Positions 8,530 through 15,657 of a stretch of DNA of 64,000 nt are shown in pieces. The stretch lies in the NCBI GenBank assembly GCA_021849805.1, contig JAJZSL010000005.1, forward strand, positions 1 to 64,000, read 5' to 3'. The position numbers were made by a program, and so were the translations under genes. The notes beneath the pieces were generated by a model. That model was not told the DNA's origin. It worked only from the letters and a program-made list of their open reading frames with translations, and did not search any database. Each line of letters starts with the position of its first letter. The first letter of the stretch is position 1. The stretch comes from a bacterium (lineage in GTDB: Bacteria; Verrucomicrobiota; Verrucomicrobiia; Chthoniobacterales; UBA6821).

Positions 8530-9693
8530 ATGGAACTATCATCTCGACTTCATCATGTCACTCCTTCCTTAACTCTTGCTATCGATAGCAAAGCAAAAGC
8601 CTTACGTGCTCAAGGAATCAATGTTTGCAGTTTTGCTGCTGGGGAGCCTGACTTTGACACACCGGAACATATTAAGGCTGCTGCTGCTGCTGCCTTAGAG
8701 AAAAATTTCACACGTTATACGGCTGTTGCTGGCATTTTGGAGTTGCGAGAAGCTATTGCAAAGAAGTTCCTCGCTGACAATAAGATCGAATATCAAGCAG
8801 AGGAGATCATTGTCAGTAATGGTGCCAAACAAAGTTGCTTCAACGCTATCATGGCTACGGTAGGAGAAGGAGATGAAGTTATTATCCCTGCTCCTTATTG
8901 GACGAGTTATCCTGAAATGGTCCGCCTTGCTGGAGCCCAGCCAGTTATTGTTCCAACGACAGCAGAAAATCATTGGAAGATGACAGCTAGAGACTTCGAA
9001 AATGCAATGTCTCCAAGGACCAAAATGATAATTATTAATTCTCCTTCAAATCCTACAGGAGCTATTTACACACAAGAAGAGCTTCGTGCTCTTGCAGAAG
9101 TAGCAGCTGATGAAGAGATCTTGATTCTCTCTGATGAAATTTATGAGAAGCTCTGTTACGAGGAAGCTTCGCATGTGAGCATTGCTTCAGTAACTCCAGA
9201 AGCTCATGATTTAACCATCACAATCAATGGCTTTAGTAAAACCTATGCAATGACTGGTTGGCGCCTTGGTTACTTGGGAGCTCCTCAAAAAATCGTAAAA
9301 GCCATTGAGTCTCTTCAAAGTCATAGCAGCTCCAATGCTTGTTCTTTCGCGCAGTACGGAGCAGTTGCGGCGCTAGAAGGTAGTCAACAGTGTGTCCTTG
9401 ATATGCGTGATGAATTTAATATTCGTCGCGAGTACATGTTCTCTCGATTACAAAAAATAGATCGTATTTCAGTTCTCAAACCCTCAGGTGCTTTCTACAT
9501 GCTAGCTGATATTACTTCTTTTGGAATGTCTTCCACTAACTTTTCTGATCGCCTTATTAGTAAATCCAATGTTGCTGTTGTTCCAGGTGTTGCTTTTGGC
9601 CATGATAAAACAATCCGTTTAAGCTATGCTGTGGGCATGGATGTCATTAAAGAAGGGCTTGATCGGTTAGAAGATTTTTGCAAGACGCTATAG
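8530..9693 (+). CDS. aspC: Aspartate aminotransferase, class I
   Basis: A PLP-dependent aminotransferase interconverting aspartate/2-oxoglutarate and oxaloacetate/glutamate in the cytoplasm; the subgroup is the Thermus/Bacillus-like I-beta or related type. The ATG at 8530 is chosen because MELSSRLHHVTPSLTLAIDS aligns with the family start; an upstream ATG at 8401 lies within ndk. Visible landmarks in the 387 residues are FAAGEPDFDTP, NGAKQ, INSPSNPTGA (substrate carboxylate and PLP contacts), LSDEIYEKLCY, and the PLP-binding lysine in NGFSKTYAMTGWRLGY, with the terminal Arg region KTIRLSYAVG. Related prephenate aminotransferases look very similar, so the exact substrate range is not certain. 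Confidence 0.92.
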   Translation: MELSSRLHHVTPSLTLAIDSKAKALRAQGINVCSFAAGEPDFDTPEHIKAAAAAALEKNFTRYTAVAGILELREAIAKKFLADNKIEYQAEEIIVSNGAKQSCFNAIMATVGEGDEVIIPAPYWTSYPEMVRLAGAQPVIVPTTAENHWKMTARDFENAMSPRTKMIIINSPSNPTGAIYTQEELRALAEVAADEEILILSDEIYEKLCYEEASHVSIASVTPEAHDLTITINGFSKTYAMTGWRLGYLGAPQKIVKAIESLQSHSSSNACSFAQYGAVAALEGSQQCVLDMRDEFNIRREYMFSRLQKIDRISVLKPSGAFYMLADITSFGMSSTNFSDRLISKSNVAVVPGVAFGHDKTIRLSYAVGMDVIKEGLDRLEDFCKTL

Positions 9694-9810
9694 TTTTTTT
9701 AGAAAAATTCTTACCAAGGAGTAAGTATGAGAAAACTTGGCTCTTCCTCTCGCTGCTGAGGTTAACAGCAATAAATAAAGGATTTTCTCTCTCTACCTAC
9801 ATTCTCATTT

Positions 9811-10719
9811 GTGAATGCTCCTTTGAATGATTCTTGGAGAGTTTTTTGCAAGAAACAGCTTCCTCTTATTGAAGCTGCTTTAAGGAATATTTTTCCCTTA
9901 TCAACAACAAAGCCCTCTATTGTTGAGGAGGCGATGCTCTATAGTCTTTTTTCAGGAGGAAAAAGGTTGCGCCCTCTCTTGTGCTTAGCAGCAGCTCAAG
10001 CTTGTGCTCGTAGAAAATTCTCTTTTCAGCTGCTCCAACCACTTCTCTGTGCTCTAGAATGCTTGCATACCTATTCTTTAATTCATGATGATCTTCCAGC
10101 TATGGATGATGATGATTGGAGGCGAGGTCAGCTCACGTGTCACAAAGTTTTTGGTGAAGGAATAGCAATCCTAGCAGGTGATGCTCTACTAACGTTGAGT
10201 TTTGAGCTTCTTGCGCAAATGAGTGTTCCCAAGCGGTATTCTTTACAGTTATTTCTTCAAGAAATGGCTCATGCTGCAGGACATCAAGAGCTCATTGCTG
10301 GTCAAGCTAGCGACCTTCAATCAGAGGAAAGAACCATAGATCTTGGGGAACTAACACTCATTCATCAGCGCAAGACAGCTGCTCTGATCACGCTTTCCCT
10401 ACGATTTGGAGCAATGAGTGTGCGAGCAACGACTCAGCAATTAGAAGCAGTAACACTCTTTGGAAAAGCTCTGGGACTGGCTTTCCAAATTGTTGATGAT
10501 ATTTTGGATGAGGTTGAATCCTCGCAAACGCATAGCAAAAGTACCAAGAGAGATGACTTAGTTAAGAAAGCTAGCTATCCTTCCTTACTGGGATTATCAG
10601 CTGCAAAAGACGAGGCAGCAAAGCAAACGAGGATAGCACTTCAAGCCCTTGAGCCTTTGGGAGCTAAGGGGAAAATACTCGAGTCGATGGCAAAAGAGCT
10701 CCTAGAGAGGAGATATTAG
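9811..10719 (+). CDS. ispA: Polyprenyl (farnesyl/geranylgeranyl) diphosphate synthase
   Basis: Condenses IPP with allylic diphosphates to make C15/C20 prenyl diphosphates for quinones, undecaprenyl carrier and membrane isoprenoids. The start is GTG at 9811 (MNAPLNDSWRVF). Both aspartate-rich motifs are intact: DDLPAMDDDD in HTYSLIHDDLPAMDDDDWRR and DDILDE in FQIVDDILDEVE, plus GGKRLRPLL for IPP binding. The 302-residue length is typical of short-chain IspA-type enzymes. The DDxxxxD form of the first motif fits bacterial FPP synthase, but chain length cannot be settled from sequence by eye. The gene is followed immediately by repeat DNA. Confidence 0.92.
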   Translation: MNAPLNDSWRVFCKKQLPLIEAALRNIFPLSTTKPSIVEEAMLYSLFSGGKRLRPLLCLAAAQACARRKFSFQLLQPLLCALECLHTYSLIHDDLPAMDDDDWRRGQLTCHKVFGEGIAILAGDALLTLSFELLAQMSVPKRYSLQLFLQEMAHAAGHQELIAGQASDLQSEERTIDLGELTLIHQRKTAALITLSLRFGAMSVRATTQQLEAVTLFGKALGLAFQIVDDILDEVESSQTHSKSTKRDDLVKKASYPSLLGLSAAKDEAAKQTRIALQALEPLGAKGKILESMAKELLERRY

Positions 10720-10733
10720 CATATCTTTTATTC

Positions 10734-10898
10734 TATAGTGTATTAAATTGAAAAGGGCACATTAGGAGCACAGTAATTTTTTCTTAGGATAAGGCTGAAG
10801 ATCGAAGCGCTATCCAACGATAACGCAAGATTCGAGAACGCAGTCCTAAGGCAAAAGAGCAAGCTGATGGAGGGCCCTTTTCAATTTAATACACTATA
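10734..10898. mobile_element. 165-bp terminal-inverted-repeat element (MITE-like), copy 1
   Basis: The element is bounded by perfect 25-bp inverted repeats: TATAGTGTATTAAATTGAAA at the left (10734 onward) and its complement ending at 10898. The ends carry TA, as expected for insertion at TA. No ORF of useful size lies inside. Its centre (about 10788-10845: AAGGCTGAAGATCGAAGCG, CTATCCAACGATAACG, GAGAACGC) matches, on the opposite strand, the centres of the elements at 43145-43310 and 49647-49812, which have different outer repeats but nearly the same length. It is thus a non-autonomous element family; no transposase is in the window. Confidence 0.8.
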
Positions 10899-10906
10899 TA
10901 TTACAG

Positions 10907-11104
10907 GGAAACACTCTTTTCGAGGCCTCACGTCGCTGCTCGAATCCTCGAGTATCAGGATACACTACGGGTCGCTCTTGTCCTCCTCTCCTTGTTTCTG
11001 GAACTATAGTGGTTAGAACTTTATTTAAAACGATCTCATAGAAGGGTACTCCTCCTAGAAGCTTGCTTCCATCTACGGTGCCGTTATTGCACTCTCTTAC
11101 TCTC
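10907..11104 (+). repeat. Conserved tail module (T1) adjoining the inverted-repeat element
   Basis: This non-coding stretch contains GCTGCTCGAATCCTCGAGTA and, at about 10998-11040, CTGGAACTATAGTGGTTAGA then CTTTATTTAAAACGATCTCA. The same order of motifs occurs at 18340-18483 and, on the minus strand, at 49510-49646; a shorter piece is at 43331-43380. In every case it directly adjoins the inner end of a 165-bp element or its remnant, so element and tail appear to spread or persist as a unit. The small minus-strand ORF here is not believed. Confidence 0.7.
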
Positions 11105-11560
11105 ATTGTGCTCTCCTATTCTCATTGTGCTTCTCTTTTTGTCCTTCCTAGCCCCTTTTCCGTCATTCCTGCGGAGGCAGGAATCCAGCAGAACGTCGCT
11201 GCGGTATTGATGACTTTATAAAAAAACGGCAAGATGTTTCCTTTTTTTGAAAAACGGTGAGAACTTCAAATCAAAAAGATGAAAAAGAAGAAAATCATGC
11301 AAATTTTTTAAGAAAAACCTTTTTTAAAGCTTTTCTAAAAGAGCTTCCAAAACTCCTCCAGAAGGTCTTCTGGATTCCTGCCTCCGCAGGAATGACGAAA
11401 AGGGGAGCAGGAATGACGAAGGGGGAAGTAACAATAACAGAGAAGGGAGCAACAATAACAGAGAGGGGAGCGGGAAGGAGACTGTGGGAAGTCGGTAAAA
11501 AGACTAAGAAGGAGAGCTCTTCTTTTTGAAGAAGTGATCACCAAGGATATCAAAGAGAAC
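11105..11560 (+). repeat. Mosaic repeat, copies E and B in tandem with two palindromes
   Basis: Copy E carries the palindrome ATTCCTGC-GGAG-GCAGGAAT at 11165-11184, then GTATTGATGACTTTATAAAA and CGGCAAGATGTTTCCTTTTT, closely matching the reverse complement of 34.34-34.49 kb and part of 49.82-49.97 kb. Copy B follows from about 11310 (GCTTTTCTAAAAGAGCTT, palindrome at 11374-11393, then GGAGACTGTGGGAAGTCGG and GTGATCACCAAGGA at 11534), matching copy A at 1.03-1.27 kb. Together with the two preceding entries this is the most complete repeat block in the window, about 830 bp. Confidence 0.75.
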
Positions 11561-11881
11561 CCTCGCTCAGAAGTGGTTAATATTAGCTATGAAGAGGGAG
11601 CATTTAAACTGAACTACCGCACAGGAGGAGTTTACCTCAAAGGGATTAATATTCCCAGGGGAGAGGAATTTCCTCTGGAGCTCCATTTACTCTTTGATAA
11701 GAATGAGAATAATCTCTTTGATCAACCTGCTGAAGTACTCAAGGATCTCCCTCAGGTTTATGGAGCCTATACTTGGAGTCTAGAACCTGACTTGGGAGAG
11801 GGTAAGCCTCCTAGAAAACGTCTTCAGTTAGAGAGATCTCTCATGCTCTTTGGAGCTTTTGGAGACTTTGATAATCCTTAG
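11534..11881 (+). CDS. Small unrecognised ORF starting inside a repeat, possible gene remnant
   Basis: 115 codons from a GTG at 11534. The first ten codons lie within the repeat module GTGATCACCAAGGATATCAA, so the true start may be lost or elsewhere. The rest (VVNISYEEGAFKLNYRTGG ... PLELHLLFDKNENNLFD ... YGAYTWSLEPDLGEG) has the composition of a real beta-rich protein and does not look like random translation, but I do not recognise a family. It could be the 3' end of a gene truncated by repeat insertion. There is no obvious ribosome-binding site. Confidence 0.4.
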   Translation: MITKDIKENPRSEVVNISYEEGAFKLNYRTGGVYLKGINIPRGEEFPLELHLLFDKNENNLFDQPAEVLKDLPQVYGAYTWSLEPDLGEGKPPRKRLQLERSLMLFGAFGDFDNP

Positions 11882-12003
11882 GGAATCTTAGGAAGAATAA
11901 GAAATTGAGCCTATCTTCCCTTCGATGAGTAAGTCCTCTAGAGAGCGCTTTTTTCTCGATCAGTTGATACAAGGGTATTTTTCAGAAGATTCCCCAGTCG
12001 ATC

Positions 12004-12040
12004 AGTGATGGAGCTTAGTGATGGAGCTTAGTGATGGAGC
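12004..12040. repeat. Short tandem repeat, 13-bp unit
   Basis: Nearly three copies of AGTGATGGAGCTT lie in the 248-bp gap between the small ORF and glcD. The rest of the gap (11882-12003, 12041-12129) shows no gene. Confidence 0.75.
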
Positions 12041-12129
12041 CCCTGAGGGAGGCTTCTAAAAAAAGCAGGAGCGTTTCCAAGAGGTCTTTAAATAGGTCTT
12101 TTTTTAATTAGATTGATTCTATAGTGTTG

Positions 12130-13524
12130 CTAAACAAACTTTCCTGGATTGAGGATATGATGGGGATCAAGTGCTGACTTAAGAGCACGATGGAGGGAGC
12201 GTACTTGAGGGGAGGTGGCCATTTTCCACCATGGTAACTTTGCTAAGCCAATACCGTGTTCTCCAGTAATAGCTCCCTTCCATTGGATCACTTGCTGAAA
12301 AAGTTTCTCAAGGAGAAGATCAATTTTCTCTTGTTGCTGCTCTTTTTCTTGAGCAGGAATCATAATATTCACGTGAATGTTACCATCGCCAGCATGGCCA
12401 AAACAAGCAATGGGGAATCCACTCTCTGCTTGCAAGCGCTCTGTGAAGGCAACCAAGTCACAAAGTCGGCTTCGAGGTACTACAATATCTTCATTGAGCT
12501 TGATGAGTCCAGTTGCTCGTAGCGCCATGGAAAAAGAGCGTCTCAAGGCCCACAGGAAATCGCAGCTGGACTCACCGAGGGCTTTTTCTACTTGGAGTGC
12601 TGATGTATCAAGTATGTTTTTTAAGCCTTCTATTTCACTGATAACACTCGCTTCTTGTCCATCAACTTCAAGGAGCAAGTGAGCTTTTCCTGGTGGGATA
12701 TGTTGCTGAAAATTTTTTGGCAGGTCTTCTCGTGCTGCTTTGAGGGTAAAGTGGTCAGCAACTTCAACTGCTGAGGGAAGATATCCTGCAGAGAAAATCG
12801 ACTGCACAGCCTGGGCCGCTTCTTGCATATTTTCAAAGCCTGCCGAGAGCATGGCTCGTGCTGGTGGTCGTGGAAGGAGGCGCAGAGTGGCTTGGGTAAT
12901 GACACCAAGCAAGCCTTCTGACCCTACAAACATACCTACTAAATCAAAACCTGTTTTATTCTTGTGTGTTCTCCCTCCTACTTCTACAAGTTCTCCAGTA
13001 GCAAGAGCAACTTGAAGTCCTAGAACGTAATGACGAGTGACTCCATATTTGAGGCAGCGTGGTCCTCCAGCATTGGTTGCTATATTTCCACCAATGCTAC
13101 AGTGATGAAGACTAGCTGGATCTGGAGGGTAGAAGAGCCCTTCCTGGCGTACAGCTTCTGCAAGCTGACCGGTAATCACAGCAGGCTCAACAATAGCGAT
13201 GGCATCCCCGGGATGAATCTGAAGAATTTTATTCAGCCGAGCTGTAGAGAGCAAAATGCCACCATGAATGGGAGTAGCACCTCCTACATAGCCATATCCT
13301 GCGCCTCGTGTTGTCAGAGCAATAGCATGCTGGTGAGCATAAGCTAAAATAGAAGCAACTTCCTGAGCATTACTTGGCTCTAGAGCAAGTTGAGGCATGG
13401 CAGAGACAAACCATTCATCCTTGCTAAGTGCTTGGAGTTTTTCTTCTTCAGTAATGAGAGAAGAGGGATCACTGAGCAGGGAGAGCAAATCAGATTTTAA
13501 GGAATCGATTTTCTGATTGCTCAT
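12130..13524 (-). CDS. glcD: FAD-linked oxidase, glycolate/D-lactate dehydrogenase GlcD type
   Basis: A 464-residue flavoprotein that oxidises a 2-hydroxy acid such as glycolate or D-lactate. The N-terminal half is a PCMH-type FAD domain: LTTRGAGYGYVGGATPIHGG and GGNIATNAGGPRCLKYG followed by GSEGLLGVITQATLRLLP. The C-terminal cap has FGHAGDGNIHVNIMIP (substrate/FAD His) and GEHGIGLAKLPWW, ending HHILNPGKFV, which are diagnostic for the GlcD/D-LDH family. No glcE or glcF subunit gene is next to it, so it may act alone as a D-lactate dehydrogenase-like enzyme or feed another acceptor. Substrate is not decided. It runs in the same direction as fabI, 90 bases downstream of that gene. Confidence 0.88.
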   Translation of the reverse strand: MSNQKIDSLKSDLLSLLSDPSSLITEEEKLQALSKDEWFVSAMPQLALEPSNAQEVASILAYAHQHAIALTTRGAGYGYVGGATPIHGGILLSTARLNKILQIHPGDAIAIVEPAVITGQLAEAVRQEGLFYPPDPASLHHCSIGGNIATNAGGPRCLKYGVTRHYVLGLQVALATGELVEVGGRTHKNKTGFDLVGMFVGSEGLLGVITQATLRLLPRPPARAMLSAGFENMQEAAQAVQSIFSAGYLPSAVEVADHFTLKAAREDLPKNFQQHIPPGKAHLLLEVDGQEASVISEIEGLKNILDTSALQVEKALGESSCDFLWALRRSFSMALRATGLIKLNEDIVVPRSRLCDLVAFTERLQAESGFPIACFGHAGDGNIHVNIMIPAQEKEQQQEKIDLLLEKLFQQVIQWKGAITGEHGIGLAKLPWWKMATSPQVRSLHRALKSALDPHHILNPGKFV

Positions 13525-13614
13525 AAAAAGTGAACTCCAAACAATAGACTCCTTGCAAATTTCAGGGAGAGAAATTTCTCTCTTTTTAGGAGGAGAAGGA
13601 GAGAGAAGCCAAAC

Positions 13615-14406
13615 TTACATTCCCATGATTTCATAACCTCCATCGACATAGAGAACCTGACCGGTGATTCCAGCGGCTCCATCGCTAGCTAAGAAGACAC
13701 CGGTGTGGCCCAATTCCTCAGGGGTGCAGCTTCTCTTCAGTGGTGCATGTTCTTCATAATGCTTGATCATGGAAGAGAATCCTGAAATACCACGTGCAGC
13801 CAGTGTCTGGACTGGTCCAGCACTGATACAATTGACTCGGATTCTTTGAGACCCAAGATCATAAGCTAAATAACGAGTGCTAGCTTCTAGAGAAGCTTTG
13901 GCAACCCCCATGACATTGTAGTGAGGAACAACCTTAGCAGCTCCATAATAGGTCATTGCCAAGATGCTTCCTCCTTCGCTCATCAGTGGAGCAGCTTCAC
14001 GAGTAAGCCCTACTAGGGAGTAAGCACTAATATTATGTGAGAGTAGAAAAGCTTCTCGTGACGTAGCAATAAAATTTCCTTCCAGAGCATCCTTTGGTGC
14101 AAAAGCAACCGAGTGGAGCATTAGATCAAGCTTTGGAGTATAGTCGCGGACCTTAAGGAAAAATTGTGTTATCTGCTCATCGCTGGAAACATCACAGGGA
14201 TGCAGAAGAACATCAGCTCCAAACTCACTGGTTAATTCCTCTACATTTTCTCGAAGACGATCTCCTTGATAGTTGAAGAGAAGCTTGGCTCCAGCGCGAT
14301 GCCATGCCTTAGCAATAGCCCAAGCAATACTCCGCTTATTAGCGACGCCAAAAACAACGCCTATTTTACCTGCGAGTGGTTGAGATGGTTGAAAATGAGT
14401 AGTCAT
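13615..14406 (-). CDS. fabI: Enoyl-[acyl-carrier-protein] reductase (NADH)
   Basis: FabI performs the last reduction of each fatty-acid elongation cycle. The start at 14406 (MTTHFQPSQPLAGKIGVV) puts the family's first strand at the right distance; 14409 and 14445 are alternatives. The divergent SDR glycine motif is visible as GVANKRSIAWAIAKAW, NAD contact CDVSSDEQ, the LHSVAFAPK strand, and the catalytic Tyr-x6-Lys in YNVMGVAKA; the C-terminal LASDGAAGITGQVLYVDGGY is typical. At 263 residues the length is normal. This is the triclosan-type enzyme; no fabK/fabV homologue is seen here. Confidence 0.95.
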   Translation of the reverse strand: MTTHFQPSQPLAGKIGVVFGVANKRSIAWAIAKAWHRAGAKLLFNYQGDRLRENVEELTSEFGADVLLHPCDVSSDEQITQFFLKVRDYTPKLDLMLHSVAFAPKDALEGNFIATSREAFLLSHNISAYSLVGLTREAAPLMSEGGSILAMTYYGAAKVVPHYNVMGVAKASLEASTRYLAYDLGSQRIRVNCISAGPVQTLAARGISGFSSMIKHYEEHAPLKRSCTPEELGHTGVFLASDGAAGITGQVLYVDGGYEIMGM

Positions 14407-14536
14407 CATCCCCTCATAGTGCTTGAAATAAGATTGCTGAATCAATCATTTTCCTTCAAGGAACTCCTTTTCTAACGTTTTCTAAAAAAATGATTTTAAG
14501 ATTTATTATTCTTTCTCCATCAGCTAGAGCAAGTAG

Positions 14537-15637
14537 ATGACCGAAATAGAAGCTTCCATCGTCCTGAATATGCTTGCTCACCTTGGGCCTATTCGATTTA
14601 AAAAATTAAAGGAGTACTTCGGCTCAGCTCTCTCCATTCTCCAAGCTAGAGAAGATGCTCTCCAAGCAGTTGAAGGCATAGGAAAGGAGGTAGCAGCATC
14701 GATTCGAAGCTGGGAGCAACAAGTCGATCTCAGAGCTGAATTAACTCACGTGGAGAATGTCGGTGCTCGTGTTCTTACTCTTGATGATCCAGGCTATCCT
14801 CCTCTCCTGCGTGATATCCATGATCCCCCTATTCTCCTCTACTGCTTAGGAACTTTAGAAAAACGAGATCAAGAACAGGGAATCGCTATTGTAGGAACAC
14901 GAGAAGCCAGTCACTATGCTCTGGAGGCAACCAAGAAGATTGGCTATCAACTTGCTTATGCTGGCTTAACTATCTACAGCGGCCTTGCACGCGGCATTGA
15001 TACTATTGCTCATCAAGCGGCACTAGCAGCTCATGGACGAACGGTAGCTATTTTGGGAAGTGGCTTAGTGCATTTCTATCCTCCAGAGAATATTCCACTA
15101 GCTCAGAAGATTGTTTCCTCAGCAGGAGGAGCTCTCTTGAGTGAATTTCCTATGAATACCCGCCCTTCTAAGCACACTTTCCCCAAGCGCAATCGGATCA
15201 TTAGCGGTTGTGCTTTTGGGCTTTTGGTCATGGAAGCTGGGAGACGAAGTGGAGCGCTCATTAGTGCTCATGAAGCTCTGGAACAGGGGCGCTCTCTCTA
15301 TAGTATACCAGGAAGAATCGATCATCCTCGTGCTCTTGGCTCCAATAGACTTCTTCAGCAAGGAGCTAAATTAGTGATGGAAGCAGAAGATATTTTAAAT
15401 GATTTTCCAATGCTCTTCTCTCAAGTGCCTCGCTTAGAGAAGAGCAAAGCGCCTCCCGCTCTTCATGGAGAAGAGCTTCTTCTCTACCAAACTCTTGGAG
15501 ATGATCCTATGCCTATTGATGAGATTATTGCGAAATCGTGTTTGCCAGCAGCCACAGTCTCTTCTAGATTGCTCGCTCTTGAACTCAGTCATCATGTTCA
15601 GTCAGTCCCAGGAGGTCGATATATCAAGGTGCTCTAG
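14537..15637 (+). CDS. dprA: DNA-processing protein A
   Basis: DprA loads RecA on incoming single-stranded DNA in natural transformation. The 366 residues show an N-terminal helix-hairpin-helix/SAM-like region (1-75), the Rossmann-like DNA-binding core with GIAIVGTREASHYALE, YSGLARGIDTIAHQAAL, ILGSGLVHFYPPEN, SEFPMNTRPSKHTFPKRNRI, and a C-terminal winged helix (about 295-366: MPIDEIIAKSCLPAATVSS). All conserved residues of the core are present. The topoisomerase gene follows after 20 bases, a common pairing (dprA-topA in many bacteria), so the two are probably co-transcribed. Confidence 0.95.
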   Translation: MTEIEASIVLNMLAHLGPIRFKKLKEYFGSALSILQAREDALQAVEGIGKEVAASIRSWEQQVDLRAELTHVENVGARVLTLDDPGYPPLLRDIHDPPILLYCLGTLEKRDQEQGIAIVGTREASHYALEATKKIGYQLAYAGLTIYSGLARGIDTIAHQAALAAHGRTVAILGSGLVHFYPPENIPLAQKIVSSAGGALLSEFPMNTRPSKHTFPKRNRIISGCAFGLLVMEAGRRSGALISAHEALEQGRSLYSIPGRIDHPRALGSNRLLQQGAKLVMEAEDILNDFPMLFSQVPRLEKSKAPPALHGEELLLYQTLGDDPMPIDEIIAKSCLPAATVSSRLLALELSHHVQSVPGGRYIKVL

Positions 15638-15657
15638 TTTTTTTAAATTATTTTTTC

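Noticed and set aside
10930-10960. tRNA T-arm resemblance of GCTCGAATCCTCGAG in the tail module
   Set aside because: No acceptor, anticodon or D-arm can be paired around it in any copy.
10894-11106. Minus-strand ORF of 70 codons
   Set aside because: It lies wholly inside the tail repeat and element end; no gene-like composition and not conserved as a frame in the other copies.
11257-11553. ORFs on both strands over the palindromes
   Set aside because: Low-complexity translation of GGAATGACGAAAAGG-type repeats, overlapping on opposite strands.
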